A stretch of 32,473 bases of DNA from Candidatus Nanopelagicales bacterium (GCA_018003655.1 JAGNDY010000016.1:1-32473), one strand, 5' to 3'. Positions 1 through 9,303 are shown, counted from the stretch's first letter. The notes: generated by a model not told the origin, from the sequence alone. Made by a program: numbers and translations.

Positions 1-467
1 TGGCCAAGCGCGTGCCGATGACAGTGCTGACCCATGGCGAGTTGCCCGCAGCCGCGCTTGCCGAGGAGTTCGCCGAGGACGAGACGAGCGTCCTGTGCGC
101 GACGATGGGCATGTGGGCGGGCCTCGATGTCCCTGGCGCGGCCTGCACGTTGGTGGTGATCGACAAGATTCCGTTCGCGCCGATGAACGACCCGCTCTCC
201 TACGCGCGTCGGGCCAACGCGGACAAAGCAGGCCGCAATGGCTTCCGTGAGGTCTTCGTGAATCAAGCGAGTTTGCTGCTGACCCAAGGCGCCGGACGGT
301 TGATCCGGACAAGCACGGACCGGGGGGTGGTGGCCATTCTCGATCCGCGGCTGCACTCGAAAGGCTACGGCTCGATCATGTTGCGCTCCTTGCCGCCGAT
401 GTGGCGCACGGACGATCCCGACATGGTCCGGCAATCCCTGCGCCGGTTGGCCGGAAACGGCACCTGA
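1..467 (+). CDS. DinG/XPD-type ATP-dependent DNA helicase, C-terminal part (5' truncated)
   Basis: This is the C-terminal end of a superfamily 2 helicase of the DinG/YoaA (XPD-like) group, which unwinds DNA in repair and replication-stress responses. The frame is open to the left edge of the window, so the true start lies outside; a GTG at 12 is probably internal. About 150 residues are visible. They include the motif V region (MWAGLDVPGA followed by VVIDKIPF) and a clear motif VI (QGAGRLIRT, containing the QxxGRxIR arginine finger), then LDPRL, the usual end of the second RecA-like domain. The Walker A, DEAH box and Fe-S cysteines would lie upstream and cannot be checked. A dinG-like gene near glgP-glgE-glgB also occurs in Mycobacterium (recalled as Rv1329c), which supports the assignment. 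Whether it is strictly DinG or a related actinobacterial paralog is open. Confidence 0.88.
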   Translation, partial: AKRVPMTVLTHGELPAAALAEEFAEDETSVLCATMGMWAGLDVPGAACTLVVIDKIPFAPMNDPLSYARRANADKAGRNGFREVFVNQASLLLTQGAGRLIRTSTDRGVVAILDPRLHSKGYGSIMLRSLPPMWRTDDPDMVRQSLRRLAGNGT

Positions 468-485
468 ATACGGCAGGCTGGGTGC

Positions 486-1073
486 GTGAAGGAACAAACC
501 GGTGGCACCGGAACCCAAAGCGGCTCTTCGGACGACAGTCAGGGGCACGCACGCCGCAAGGCTCACATCTTTGTCGTTGCCGGAGCCTTGTTCGCGATAT
601 CGGTCCTCTTCGCCTATTCGCTCCTGCCGGTGGATAACGGACCGGTAACGGCCGCCTCACAGTTGATGTTCTTCGTTGGCGTCGCGTTGCTGGCGACGGT
701 CGTCATGTGGATGGCCATCAGTGAATTTCGCGGCAAGTCGATCTACTCTGTGCGCGTCAGACTCATTGTCTTGGCGATCGTGATCACCGCATCGATTGTG
801 TTCTTCTCACAGACCTACTACCGAATCGCCCAGAGTCCCGGCCAATTCGAGGAGTTGACTACACGGTTGGACTCGATGTACTTCACCGTCACCACTGCGA
901 TGACGGTTGGGTTCGGCGACGTCCATGCCGCTGGTCAGGTAGCCCGGTTCTACGTTCTGATCAACATGGTCTTCAACGCGCTGGTCATCGGCACGGCCCT
1001 GAAGGTGGTGGGCTTCATGACCCACAGCCGCGTCTCGAAGCCATCAACTGGCGAAGAACTCGGCTCCGCCTAG
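486..1073 (+). CDS. Small potassium-channel-like membrane protein (two-pore-helix ion channel family)
   Basis: The 195-residue protein has a polar N-terminus (about 1-26) and hydrophobic segments at about 28-47, 57-79, 91-110 and 153-176. A re-entrant pore region lies between the last two and carries the filter TVGFGD (residues 140-145), a variant of the K+ filter TVGYGD. This fits the Ion_trans_2 family, with two extra membrane segments before the pore unit. The C-terminal tail is only about 20 residues, with no RCK/TrkA-N or cyclic-nucleotide domain, so gating is not predicted from sequence. The GTG start at 486 lies 18 bp after the helicase stop. No strong ribosome binding site is visible, and the gene may be co-transcribed with the helicase. 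Ion selectivity is inferred from the filter only. Confidence 0.8.
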   Translation: MKEQTGGTGTQSGSSDDSQGHARRKAHIFVVAGALFAISVLFAYSLLPVDNGPVTAASQLMFFVGVALLATVVMWMAISEFRGKSIYSVRVRLIVLAIVITASIVFFSQTYYRIAQSPGQFEELTTRLDSMYFTVTTAMTVGFGDVHAAGQVARFYVLINMVFNALVIGTALKVVGFMTHSRVSKPSTGEELGSA

Positions 1074-1075
1074 CC

Positions 1076-1798
1076 TCAACCGAGCACGGTGCGAAGGCGT
1101 TCGGCGCGTAGGGCCTCCACCTCGGCCTCGATGATCGGCTCGAGGTCGTAGCCGACCACCCAGGCCAACAGGCGATCCGCGATCTGGGGGTTGCGGGCGA
1201 GGCAAGGTCCGTGCAGGTACGTGCCGATGACGCGACCGGTGACCGCGCCCTCCGTGCCGTCGCCGTTGCCGATGCCAGCACGAACCGTGCCCAGCGGTGT
1301 GGCGTCCGGGCCGAGGTGCGTTGCGCCGGCGTGGTTCTCGTAGCCGGAAAGCAGTTGGTCGATCCCGGCCGGGGCTCCGGGTGCCGGCTCGGCGGCCAGC
1401 TCACCGACCGCTCGCTGGGGCAATCGATCGGTACGTATGTCCAATAGCCCGACACCCGCGGCTGGCGAGCCGGTGGCATCAGGGAAGTACTCACCGAGCA
1501 ACTGATACCCGGCGCAGATGGCCAGCACAGCGGCACCACGGCCCTGCGCGTCGGCGAGTCCACCGTCGGTACGTAAGGCGTTGGCTGCTGCCACCTGGGC
1601 GGTGTCCTCACCACCGCCGAGGACGTACAGATCCCCGTCGCGGGGAACCGCGTCACCTGGCAGCACCTCATGGATGTCGACCGACAGCCCTCGCAGTAGT
1701 GCTCGGTGGCGTAAGCCGAGTACGTTCCCGCCGTCGCCGTAGGTGCCGAGCAATGTGGGGTAGAGCGACACCAGTCGGATTGCCGATTCCGTTGTCAT
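1076..1798 (-). CDS. gatD: Lipid II isoglutaminyl synthase, glutamine amidotransferase subunit GatD
   Basis: GatD releases ammonia from glutamine and passes it to MurT, which amidates the D-glutamate of lipid II to D-isoglutamine. The 240-residue protein is a class I glutamine amidotransferase of the CobB/CobQ-like type, close to the S. aureus GatD length of about 243. The nucleophile is Cys95 in ICAGYQLLG, and the catalytic His is His196 in YLHGP; these correspond to S. aureus Cys94 and His189. The frame extends 23 codons upstream of the chosen start, but that extension lies inside murT. The ATG at 1798 overlaps the murT stop in an ATGA arrangement and gives a normal N-terminus (MTTES then LYPTLLGTYGD). 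Translational coupling and equimolar production with MurT are therefore likely. Confidence 0.94.
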   Translation of the reverse strand: MTTESAIRLVSLYPTLLGTYGDGGNVLGLRHRALLRGLSVDIHEVLPGDAVPRDGDLYVLGGGEDTAQVAAANALRTDGGLADAQGRGAAVLAICAGYQLLGEYFPDATGSPAAGVGLLDIRTDRLPQRAVGELAAEPAPGAPAGIDQLLSGYENHAGATHLGPDATPLGTVRAGIGNGDGTEGAVTGRVIGTYLHGPCLARNPQIADRLLAWVVGYDLEPIIEAEVEALRAERLRTVLG

Positions 1799-3069
1799 CG
1801 GGTCGCCTCCAGTTCGCGATCGGCTCGAGTCCGCAACGCGTGGAACGCCGTGTAGGTCGCTGCGCAATCGACCACCTCCAGGTCGTGAGTCCCAGGCGGT
1901 AGTGGCGCGTCGGGGGAGTAGGGATCGGCAATGACGACGTGGTCAACCTCGGCTTGGAGCAGTCGAACAGCCAAATCCCGCCGTCGGTCCCCGGTGGCGA
2001 TGACCGTCCGACCGCGCAGATGCTCAAACGGAACGTCCCACAACCAGGACGGGTCGCGGCCGTCGGCTGCGTTGGAGTTGATGGTGACGATGACCGGCGT
2101 TGGTGCTGGCGGCATCACGTCGATCAGTTCCGTCCAGCCTGCCGGGTTCTTTGCCAGTAGCAGCCGGATGGTCAACGACCCCACTCGGACAACCGCGTAG
2201 CGGCCGGAGACGGCCGTCACCTGGCACATGCGCCGAACGGACTCGTCAAGGTCGAGGTTCAACTGCTCGCACACGGCAAGCGCCATGGTGGCGTTGCTCG
2301 CGTTGAAGCGGCCCGGCAACTGCAGACCGGATAGGTCATACCGCTGGCCGGTGGGTCCGACTGCGGTTCCGATGCCGTCATCCCACAACAGATTCCAACT
2401 GGTCTGTGGTCGTTTGCGACCGCAGCCGGGGCAATGCCAGTCGCTTCCGTCACGAGCCAACAGGGAGCCACACTGTGGGCAGACGGCCGAGTCCGCAGTC
2501 CACACCTGCCCGCCGCCAACCCACACCACATTCCTGGCCTCCTCAGCAGCAAAGGTCACGAGGGGATCGTCGGCGTTTGCCACCACGATGACGTCGGGGT
2601 GCTCTGCCAGCATCGCGCGCCACTTGCGGGCGGTCATCGCGACCTCGTTCATCCGGTCGAGCTGATCGCGACTCAGATTTCCGAGCAGGATCACCTTCGG
2701 GTTGGTTGACGCGGTAACCATCGGCAGGTAGGCCTCGTCCACCTCCAGGATCGCTGGGGCGTCGGCCGGTCCGTTGGCCAAGGTGGTGACAACGCCGGAG
2801 GTCATGTTCGCTCCCGTCGCCGCTGTGACCACCGGGCCGAGTTGTTCAACCGCGTTGGCCAGCAGGCGCGTGGTGGACGTCTTGCCGTTGGTGGCCGAGA
2901 CCAGGGCCTGCACTCGATTGTTGGCCAGATCGGCGACGGCGTCCGGTGCGAGTTTCAGCATGACTCGACCGCCAACGACCATTCCTTCGCCACGTTTGGC
3001 AATGCGCGATGCACCAGCCACCGCCCGGCCGGCGGCAATCGCCATGCGGGTTCTCAACCTGGGAGCCAT
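1795..3069 (-). CDS. murT: Lipid II isoglutaminyl synthase, Mur-ligase-like subunit MurT
   Basis: MurT is the ATP-dependent Mur-ligase-like partner of GatD. It activates the D-Glu alpha-carboxylate of lipid II for amidation at the cytoplasmic membrane face. The 424-residue protein has a Mur ligase P-loop (SATNGKTST, residues 58-66) and the central-domain motif EVDEAYLP. A four-cysteine zinc ribbon inserted at Cys197, Cys200, Cys213 and Cys216 (CPQC...CPGC) is typical of MurT and absent from ordinary Mur ligases. The C-terminal DUF1727 region has DGRDPSWLWD, whose last Asp (345) is a good candidate for the residue completing the GatD catalytic triad (Asp349 in S. aureus). The ATG at 3069 lies 6 nt after a TAGGGT -10 box, which favours this start and a leaderless mRNA. 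An internal ATG at codon 9 is the alternative. Confidence 0.95.
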   Translation of the reverse strand: MAPRLRTRMAIAAGRAVAGASRIAKRGEGMVVGGRVMLKLAPDAVADLANNRVQALVSATNGKTSTTRLLANAVEQLGPVVTAATGANMTSGVVTTLANGPADAPAILEVDEAYLPMVTASTNPKVILLGNLSRDQLDRMNEVAMTARKWRAMLAEHPDVIVVANADDPLVTFAAEEARNVVWVGGGQVWTADSAVCPQCGSLLARDGSDWHCPGCGRKRPQTSWNLLWDDGIGTAVGPTGQRYDLSGLQLPGRFNASNATMALAVCEQLNLDLDESVRRMCQVTAVSGRYAVVRVGSLTIRLLLAKNPAGWTELIDVMPPAPTPVIVTINSNAADGRDPSWLWDVPFEHLRGRTVIATGDRRRDLAVRLLQAEVDHVVIADPYSPDAPLPPGTHDLEVVDCAATYTAFHALRTRADRELEATR

Positions 3070-3075
3070 GGGCTC

Positions 3076-3081
3076 ACCCTA
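3076..3081 (-). promoter_or_regulatory. Putative -10 box of murT-gatD, leaderless
   Basis: On the minus strand, TAGGGT is followed by six bases and then the murT ATG. The transcription start would fall at or within a base or two of the A of the start codon, so no Shine-Dalgarno leader is expected. No convincing -35 was identified. Confidence 0.55.
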
Positions 3082-3103
3082 TGCACTGAGGCAGACTGAA
3101 CTC

Positions 3104-3607
3104 ATGAGCCCAACAACCAGCGATGCATTCGCGCCGGCGGACCTCCAGTGGCAGCGGGTGAGCCCCAAATTGACGACGGCAAGGCGGCTGAGTTCCTCGG
3201 GCCTGCTGGTCATCGTCGCAATCGTGGTAGCCGTGCTCCTGCTAGTTGCGGCCGTACCAACGTGGGTGCCGGTGCTGGTCGGGGCGCTTGGGGTGGTGGG
3301 CTACGGCTGGCTCTGGTGGTACTTCGGGCGCAGGACCGAGTCCTACCGCTATGTCGAACGTGCCGACGACTTGATCGTGGGTCATGGATTCATGTTCCGG
3401 CGGCTGGTCATCGTGCCCTACGGGCGGATGCAGCTAGTGGACCTGGCAGCTGGACCGATTGACCGCCAGTTCGGGATCGTTACGTTGCAACTACACACGG
3501 CGGCGGCCACGAGTGATGCGTCCATCCCGGGGCTGACGCCGGACATCGCGAGTGCCTTGCGTGATCGGTTGGCCAAACTCGGCGAGCAGCGGGCAGCGGG
3601 ATTGTGA
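3104..3607 (+). CDS. Bacterial PH-domain membrane protein, short form (YdbS-like)
   Basis: The 167-residue protein has two adjacent membrane segments (about 31-50 and 53-73) followed by one bacterial PH-like domain (bPH2/DUF304, about 78-155). The domain carries the family pattern VPYGRMQLVDL...GPIDRQFGIVTLQLHTA. It forms an operon with the multi-domain partner at 3604, with a GTGA overlap. This is the same small-plus-large arrangement as YdbS-YdbT in Bacillus, a pair linked there to resistance to some antimicrobial peptides; that role is not demonstrated here. The ATG at 3104 has GAGG about 12 nt upstream, and the open frame further upstream lies antisense inside murT. The gene diverges from murT with only 34 bp between starts, so its promoter must be compact or lie within murT. 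Confidence 0.8.
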   Translation: MSPTTSDAFAPADLQWQRVSPKLTTARRLSSSGLLVIVAIVVAVLLLVAAVPTWVPVLVGALGVVGYGWLWWYFGRRTESYRYVERADDLIVGHGFMFRRLVIVPYGRMQLVDLAAGPIDRQFGIVTLQLHTAAATSDASIPGLTPDIASALRDRLAKLGEQRAAGL

Positions 3608-4998
3608 CCGCGCCAGAGCCTGGGCGGAGCCGGGAAGGCGTCCCGCTACAGCCGCCAGTGGATCCCGTGGCCACCCGTGCAGTCGACGGTCCGGCGACTT
3701 CGCCGCGACAAGTCCACCCGCTGACGCCTCTGATCGAAGCGGTGCCGTTGATCCCCGGGATCGCCTTGGCGACCTTGTTCATCAATGGTGGCGCGCTGTG
3801 GACCTCGGGAGTGTGGGGGGTTCCCATTGCGTTGCTGCTGACCACGATTGGCTTTGTGAGTTGGGCGCTGTATCGCTACCTGGCGTGGCGGCGGTTGACC
3901 TTCTGGTTCGACGGCGTAGGTGACCTGCGCATCGATTCCGGCGTGCTCTATCGCAACGAACGCAAGGTTCAACTGTCGCGGCTGCAAGCCGTTGACGTCG
4001 AACAGCCGCTCGTTGCCCGACTGGTGGGGCTGTCCAACGTCAAGATCGAAGTGGCTGGTGCCGGTGATTCCAAGGTCGTCGTTGCCTACCTCAGCAATGT
4101 CGAGGCTGTCGACCTACGCCGTGAACTGCTGAGTCGGGCAGCACGCGATCGCGACGATGCGCCGGTCCCGGCAGAGACGGTGATCGCCGAGGTCACCACT
4201 TCGGACTTGATCGTGTCGCTGGTGCTGCGAAGCGCGACTGCAGGACTGCTGCTGCTGACCGCAGGGCTCGTGGTCATCATCTTCCTCACCGAGGGTGCCG
4301 CGGGGGTGTTGCTGTTGCCGGTGTCCGGCGGAATCCCAGTGGTGATCGTGTTATCGGAGTTCTCCGCGCTCTACGGTTTCACGGTTGCCAGATCCACCGA
4401 CGGCGTGCGGCTGCGGCACGGCCTACTCAAGACCCAGGCGCAGACTGTCCCGCACGGACGCCTCGCCGCAATTGACATCGTCGAGCCGCTGCTTTGGCGC
4501 CACCGGGGGTGGGTGCGAATTCGGCTGACCGTCGCTGGCGTGGCTGGAGGTTCCGACAGTGACGACCAATCCGCGGTCTCGAAGACTGTGCTGCTCCCGG
4601 TAGCAACGAGGGACGTGGCCAGGCAGGTGCTTGAGCAGGTGCTGCCCGGGGTCGATATCGAGTCGATTCCGCTGACCTCGGCGTCGCGACGAGCTCGCTG
4701 GCGGGCTCCGATCCAGTGGTCCAGACTCGCCGTCGGACACGATGATTCGGTCTTTGTCGCCCGCCGCGGGTGGGTGACTCGCCATTTGACGATCGTGCCG
4801 CACGCGCGGACTCAGTCGGTGTCGATACGACAGGGGCCCTACCAACGTCGGCTCGGGTTGTCCTCGCTGCGCGTCGACATCGCACCGGGACCGGTCGCCG
4901 TGGTGGCGCTGTACTTTCCGACCGACGTCACCCGGACCAACGCCCTGGCGCAGGTTGCCCGCGCTCAGGCAGCGCGCCGGGGAGACTGGTCAAGCTAA
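3604..4998 (+). CDS. Multi-PH-domain membrane protein, long form (YdbT-like)
   Basis: The 464-residue protein has a proline-rich cytosolic N-terminus, then paired hydrophobic segments at about 45-90 and again at about 205-260. Three bPH2/DUF304-like repeats can be seen. The first has VQLSRLQAVDVEQPLVARLVG, the second VPHGRLAAIDIVEPLLWRHRG, and the third VPHARTQSVSIRQGPYQRRLG. Each shows the shared R-hQ/A-hxhxpxhhhRxhG pattern, and the third ends in the typical ALYFP element. It is translated from a GTG overlapping the stop of the short PH protein, so the two probably form one membrane complex. The molecular function of the family is poorly known. The neighbouring divergent MurT-GatD genes suggest, only by context, a cell-envelope role. 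Confidence 0.8.
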   Translation: MTAPEPGRSREGVPLQPPVDPVATRAVDGPATSPRQVHPLTPLIEAVPLIPGIALATLFINGGALWTSGVWGVPIALLLTTIGFVSWALYRYLAWRRLTFWFDGVGDLRIDSGVLYRNERKVQLSRLQAVDVEQPLVARLVGLSNVKIEVAGAGDSKVVVAYLSNVEAVDLRRELLSRAARDRDDAPVPAETVIAEVTTSDLIVSLVLRSATAGLLLLTAGLVVIIFLTEGAAGVLLLPVSGGIPVVIVLSEFSALYGFTVARSTDGVRLRHGLLKTQAQTVPHGRLAAIDIVEPLLWRHRGWVRIRLTVAGVAGGSDSDDQSAVSKTVLLPVATRDVARQVLEQVLPGVDIESIPLTSASRRARWRAPIQWSRLAVGHDDSVFVARRGWVTRHLTIVPHARTQSVSIRQGPYQRRLGLSSLRVDIAPGPVAVVALYFPTDVTRTNALAQVARAQAARRGDWSS

Positions 4999-5070
4999 TG
5001 GGCCAGGCTGGCTGGTCTAACAAATGCGCCAGGGGTTCGGCCAAGCCAGTAAGCCGCCTTGACGATCGAT

Positions 5071-7248
5071 CTAGTCCCGCTTAAAGGTGAGCCACACCGC
5101 GCCCAGTGGCGGCACGCTGATCTCGGCCGAGGCAGGTCGAGCGTGCCACGGCTCATCGAGTGCGGTAACCGAGCCGAGGTTGCCGACACCGGAGCCGCCG
5201 TATAGCTCGGAGTCGGAGTTGAATACCTCTTCCCACACCCCCGCGAACGGCAATCCGACCCGGTAGCCATGGTGCGGAACCGCGGCGAAGTTGGTCACGC
5301 ACGCCATCACGTTGCCGTCGTTGTCCCAGCGCAGCCAAGAGAACGTGTTGTTCTCGGCGTCGTTGGCGTCGATCCACTCGAAACCCTGCGGCTCGTGATC
5401 GCGTGCCCACATCTGTGGATTGGCCTGGTAGATGGCGTTGGCATCCCGGACCATTGCCTGGACGCCTTGGTGCTCGGCGTGATCGAGCAGCCACCAGTCC
5501 AGGCCACGCTCCTCCGACCATTCCGCGTCCTGCGCGAATTCCTGACCCATGAACAGCAGTTGCTTGCCGGGGTGCGCCCACATGTAGGACAGGAATGCAC
5601 GCACCGTCGCGAGTTGTTGCCAGCGGTCGCCGGGGACTTTGCGCAGTAGCGAACCCTTGCCGTGGACGACCTCGTCGTGAGAGATCGGCAGGATGAAGTT
5701 CTCGCTCCAGGCATACATGAGCGCAAAGGTCATTTGGCCGTGGTGGTACTGCCGGTAAATCGGCTCCTGTTGCAGGTAGCTGAGGGCATCGTTCATCCAG
5801 CCCATGTTCCATTTGAAGCCGAAGCCGAGACCGCCTAGGTGAGTCGGTCTGGTGACACCCGGCCAGGAGGTGGATTCCTCGGCGATGGTGACGACCCCTG
5901 GTACGCGCTTGTAGACCGTCGCGTTCATCTCCTGCAGAAATGCGACGGCCTCCAGGTTCTCCCGACCTCCGTAGGCGTTGGGGGTCCATTCGCCAGCCTC
6001 GCGCGAGTAGTCCAGGTACAGCATGGACGCGACGGCATCGACGCGCAGGCCGTCGACATGGAACTCCTCGCACCAGTACAGGGCGTTGGCAACCAGGAAG
6101 TTGCGCACTTCCCGGCGCCCAAAGTCGAAGACCAGGGTTCCCCAGTCGGGCTGCTCGCCGCGGCTCGGATCGGGATGCTCGAACAGCGGGGTTCCGTCGA
6201 ATCGGGCAAGCGCGAACTCGTCCTTGGGGAAGTGCGCGGGCACCCAATCGACGATTACCCCGATGCCTGCCTGATGGAGGGTGTCGATGAGAAAGCGCAG
6301 ACCATCGGGGCTGCCCATGCGCGCGGTGGGCGCGTAGTACGACGTGACCTGGTAGCCCCAGGAGCCGCCGAACGGATGTTCCATCACTGGCAGGAACTCG
6401 ACGTGGGTGTAGTTGTTCGCCGTGACGTAATCGACGAGTTCGCCCGCCAGTTGCTCCCAATTCAAGCCCGGCCGCCACGACAACAAATGCACCTCGTAGG
6501 TACTCATCGGGCCGGTGTGAACGTTCGTCTCCGCCCGCTGGGTCAACCAGGCCTGGTCACGCCACTGGTAGTCAGTTGTGAAGACGACCGAAGCGGTTGC
6601 CGGCGGTGTTTCGGTAGCGTTGGCGAAGGGATCGGCCTTCAGTCGGCGCACCCCGTCTCGGCCCAGTACGTCGAACTTGTAGCGAGTGCCATCGCCGATC
6701 TCCGGAACGAACAGCTCCCACACCCCGGTTGAGCCAAGTGAACGCATTGGCGTGGCGGTGCCGTCCCAGTAGTTGAAGTCACCGACCACACGGACACCTT
6801 GGGCATTGGGTGCCCAGACCGCGAACGAGACGCCGTGAACGGGGCCATGGACGGTCTCGTAGACATGCGTGTGCGCGCCGAGCACGGTCCAGAGCTGCTC
6901 GTGGCGTCCCTCGGCGATGAGGTGCTGATCAACTTCACCCAGCGACGGCAGGAACCGATACGGATCGTCGGCTGGCAGCGAGTCGCCGCCGTACGCCACC
7001 GAGAGCCGGTAGTCCGGCACTTGCGACCCCGCCACGGCAGCCGCCCAGACACCCCGGTGGACGTGGTCCATCGGTGTCCGCTGCTCGCCGATGACCAGGT
7101 CGACCGAGCTCGCCCCGGGACGCAGCACGCGAACCGTCACGACGTCTTCGGTCACGTGCGGGCCGAGCAACTCGTGAGGTTGCCCGTGCGTTCCGTCGAC
7201 GAGCGCGTCGATTGCACCGTGGTCGATTGGTACCGGGGTGGCAGCCAT
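5071..7248 (-). CDS. glgB: 1,4-alpha-glucan branching enzyme GlgB (GH13)
   Basis: GlgB cuts alpha-1,4 glucan chains and re-attaches them as alpha-1,6 branches. The 725-residue length is normal for the family. It has an N-terminal beta domain, then a CBM48 module with [19 protein letters not shown] (about 141-159), then the GH13 barrel. Catalytic residues line up with E. coli GlgB at an offset of one: nucleophile Asp404 ([10 protein letters not shown]), acid/base Glu457 (TIAEEST) and Asp525 ([13 protein letters not shown]). The ATG lies 3 bp after the glgE stop, with a GGAG Shine-Dalgarno in the end of glgE, so glgE and glgB form an operon. In this neighbourhood GlgB branches the linear maltose-built chains made by GlgE. 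A second branching enzyme of unrelated fold (GH57) is encoded at 18049-19614. Confidence 0.97.
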   Translation of the reverse strand: MAATPVPIDHGAIDALVDGTHGQPHELLGPHVTEDVVTVRVLRPGASSVDLVIGEQRTPMDHVHRGVWAAAVAGSQVPDYRLSVAYGGDSLPADDPYRFLPSLGEVDQHLIAEGRHEQLWTVLGAHTHVYETVHGPVHGVSFAVWAPNAQGVRVVGDFNYWDGTATPMRSLGSTGVWELFVPEIGDGTRYKFDVLGRDGVRRLKADPFANATETPPATASVVFTTDYQWRDQAWLTQRAETNVHTGPMSTYEVHLLSWRPGLNWEQLAGELVDYVTANNYTHVEFLPVMEHPFGGSWGYQVTSYYAPTARMGSPDGLRFLIDTLHQAGIGVIVDWVPAHFPKDEFALARFDGTPLFEHPDPSRGEQPDWGTLVFDFGRREVRNFLVANALYWCEEFHVDGLRVDAVASMLYLDYSREAGEWTPNAYGGRENLEAVAFLQEMNATVYKRVPGVVTIAEESTSWPGVTRPTHLGGLGFGFKWNMGWMNDALSYLQQEPIYRQYHHGQMTFALMYAWSENFILPISHDEVVHGKGSLLRKVPGDRWQQLATVRAFLSYMWAHPGKQLLFMGQEFAQDAEWSEERGLDWWLLDHAEHQGVQAMVRDANAIYQANPQMWARDHEPQGFEWIDANDAENNTFSWLRWDNDGNVMACVTNFAAVPHHGYRVGLPFAGVWEEVFNSDSELYGGSGVGNLGSVTALDEPWHARPASAEISVPPLGAVWLTFKRD

Positions 7249-7251
7249 GGG

Positions 7252-9303
7252 CTACTCCGTTCCTTTGCGAATGCTCACAATGTGGGCGCACGCCTGGTAG
7301 GGGTCGATCCGGACGTAGGTGTGTGGACTCCAACGCCACGTGCTGTTGCCGATGTGGTCGTGTGCGGTGAACTCGGTCGACCAATCCATTCCGAGGGCTT
7401 CCATGTCGAAGTTGACCGTCGCTTCCTGAGTTCCGTATGGGTCGAGCGTGCAGACCACGATGACGATGTCGTTGCCATCGCGGCGGGAGTAGGCGATCAC
7501 TTTGTCGTTGTTGACGGGATGAAACGTGATGTCGCGCAACGTCTGCAACGCGGGGTGCTGTCGACGCAGCATGTTCAGGATGGTCACGTATGGCGCGAGT
7601 GTCTTGCCAGCTCGAGCAGCACCAGCCCAGTCCCGCGGACGCAGTTGGTACTTCTCCGAGTCCAGGTACTCCTCGGATCCAGGTTTGGCTGCGACGTGTT
7701 CGTACAACTCGAAGCCGGCATACACACCCCACGTAGGTGCCAACGTGGCCGCCAGTGTTGCCCGGATGGCGAACGCGGCGGGGCCGCCATACTGCAAGTA
7801 GGCGTGCAGGATGTCCGGAGTGTTCACGAACAGGTTCGGCCGCATGTAGGCGCTGGCCGTGTCGGACAGTTCGGTGAAGTACTCCTCGATCTCCCACTTC
7901 TCGGTCCGCCAGGTGAAGTACGAGTAATTCTGGTGGAAGCCCACCTCGGCCAGGGCACGCATCATCGGCGGTCGGGTGAAGGCCTCGGCGAGGAACAGGA
8001 TGTCGGGGTCAGTGCGATGGACCTCGTTGAGCACGCGATCCCAGAAACGGACCGGCTTGGTGTGCGGGTTGTCCACGCGAAAGATCCGCACCCCCCGGTC
8101 GGCCCAGAAGTGGATGATGCGCAGGACTTCCTCGTACAGGCCCTCAGGGTCGCCGTCGAACCAGATCGGGTAGATGTCCTGGTACTTCTTGGGTGGATTC
8201 TCTGCATAGCCGATGGTTCCGTCGGCTCGCAGCAGGAACCATGGTTTGCCCTCGGTCGCCCAGGGATGATCGGGAGCGACCTGCAGCGCCAAATCCAATG
8301 CGACTTCGAGATCGTTGGTTCGCGCGCTCTGCACGAAGCTGTCGAAGTCGGCCAGTGTGCCGAGGTCCGGGTGGACGGTGTCGTGCCCGCCCTCGTCCGC
8401 TCCAACCGCCCACGGCGATCCGGGGTCACCCGGCGCTGCATCCACGGAGTTGTTGGAGCCCTTGCGGTTAACTCGTCCGATTGGGTGGATGGGCGGAAGG
8501 TAAATGACGTCGAAGCCCATCTGGGCAACCTCGGGAAGTCGTCGCGCGGCCGTGGCGAAGGTGCCCGATACCGCCGGTTCGCCGGTTGCTCCCTCGGACC
8601 GCGGGAAGAACTCGTACCACGAGCCCACCAGCGCGCGACGACGGTCGACGCGTAGCGGCCAGGGCCCACTCGTTGACTCAAGGTCGCGCAACGGCTCTGC
8701 CCGCAACGCGGACACGACGTCGTCATGCATGGCTGCGACCAGCCTGTCCATGGGCTGCTTCTTGGTGGCCTTCAGAGCCTTGACGGCCTTGTCGATGGCT
8801 TTGCGATTGGCCGGGTCGACCATTTGCTCGCCAGCCCGGGCCATGACCAGGGCGCCTTCAAGGAGTTCCAACTCGGTGTCGATCTCGGCGGGGATCTTGA
8901 TCTGTGCCCGGTGCTGCCAGGTACCGACCGGGTCAGCCCAGGCGTGGATCGTGAAGTTCCATTCGCCTGGGTGCTCGGGCCTGATCTGCGCTGACCATCG
9001 ATCAACGCCGGATTCGGTTGGCTTCATGGGGGTGCGGATCGATTCCCTGCCGTCCGTGCGCCCGAACACCACGTCGACACCGATCAAGTCGTGGCCCTCG
9101 CGGAAAACGACAGCGCTGATCGTGACGGCCTCCTGCTCAACCGCCTTGGCGGGACGTCGGCCGGCTTCCACCGACGGCTCAACGTCGAGAATCGGGAACC
9201 GACCGTTGAGGACGTCTGGTGGTTGTTGGCTCTCGCTGGGCCAGTTTCGCCACGCATCGATGGCTTGTTTGGTCGGTGTTCCGGGAGTCAAAGGTTCGGC
9301 CAC
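7252..9303 (-). CDS. glgE: Alpha-1,4-glucan:maltose-1-phosphate maltosyltransferase GlgE (GH13_3)
   Basis: GlgE transfers maltosyl units from maltose-1-phosphate to the non-reducing end of an alpha-1,4-glucan. The 683-residue protein has the family's N-terminal beta-sandwich domain, a helical insertion, and a GH13 barrel containing the diagnostic NPPKKYQDIYPI segment (about 369-380). The predicted nucleophile is Asp411 (RVDNPHTKP) and the acid/base is Glu440 (LAEAFTRPP). Their 29-residue spacing equals that of Asp394/Glu423 in Streptomyces GlgE. The GTG start at 9303 lies 6 nt after a TAGCGT -10 box, implying a leaderless transcript. An apparent AGAGG sits too close to the GTG to act as a Shine-Dalgarno. 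The gene diverges from glgP with a 59-bp gap. The enzyme that supplies maltose-1-phosphate is not in this window. Confidence 0.97.
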   Translation of the reverse strand: MAEPLTPGTPTKQAIDAWRNWPSESQQPPDVLNGRFPILDVEPSVEAGRRPAKAVEQEAVTISAVVFREGHDLIGVDVVFGRTDGRESIRTPMKPTESGVDRWSAQIRPEHPGEWNFTIHAWADPVGTWQHRAQIKIPAEIDTELELLEGALVMARAGEQMVDPANRKAIDKAVKALKATKKQPMDRLVAAMHDDVVSALRAEPLRDLESTSGPWPLRVDRRRALVGSWYEFFPRSEGATGEPAVSGTFATAARRLPEVAQMGFDVIYLPPIHPIGRVNRKGSNNSVDAAPGDPGSPWAVGADEGGHDTVHPDLGTLADFDSFVQSARTNDLEVALDLALQVAPDHPWATEGKPWFLLRADGTIGYAENPPKKYQDIYPIWFDGDPEGLYEEVLRIIHFWADRGVRIFRVDNPHTKPVRFWDRVLNEVHRTDPDILFLAEAFTRPPMMRALAEVGFHQNYSYFTWRTEKWEIEEYFTELSDTASAYMRPNLFVNTPDILHAYLQYGGPAAFAIRATLAATLAPTWGVYAGFELYEHVAAKPGSEEYLDSEKYQLRPRDWAGAARAGKTLAPYVTILNMLRRQHPALQTLRDITFHPVNNDKVIAYSRRDGNDIVIVVCTLDPYGTQEATVNFDMEALGMDWSTEFTAHDHIGNSTWRWSPHTYVRIDPYQACAHIVSIRKGTE

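Noticed and set aside
4999-5070. Possible terminator between convergent YdbT-like gene and glgB
   Set aside because: GCTGGCTGG and CCAAGCCAG pair only with a bulge across a wide loop, with no T-run; too weak to call.
6799-8655. Long plus-strand open frame of 618 codons antisense to glgB-glgE
   Set aside because: It lies entirely opposite two well-supported genes. Its product is low-complexity Val/Arg/Asp/Gly-rich with no recognisable domain, as expected from a GC-rich antisense frame.
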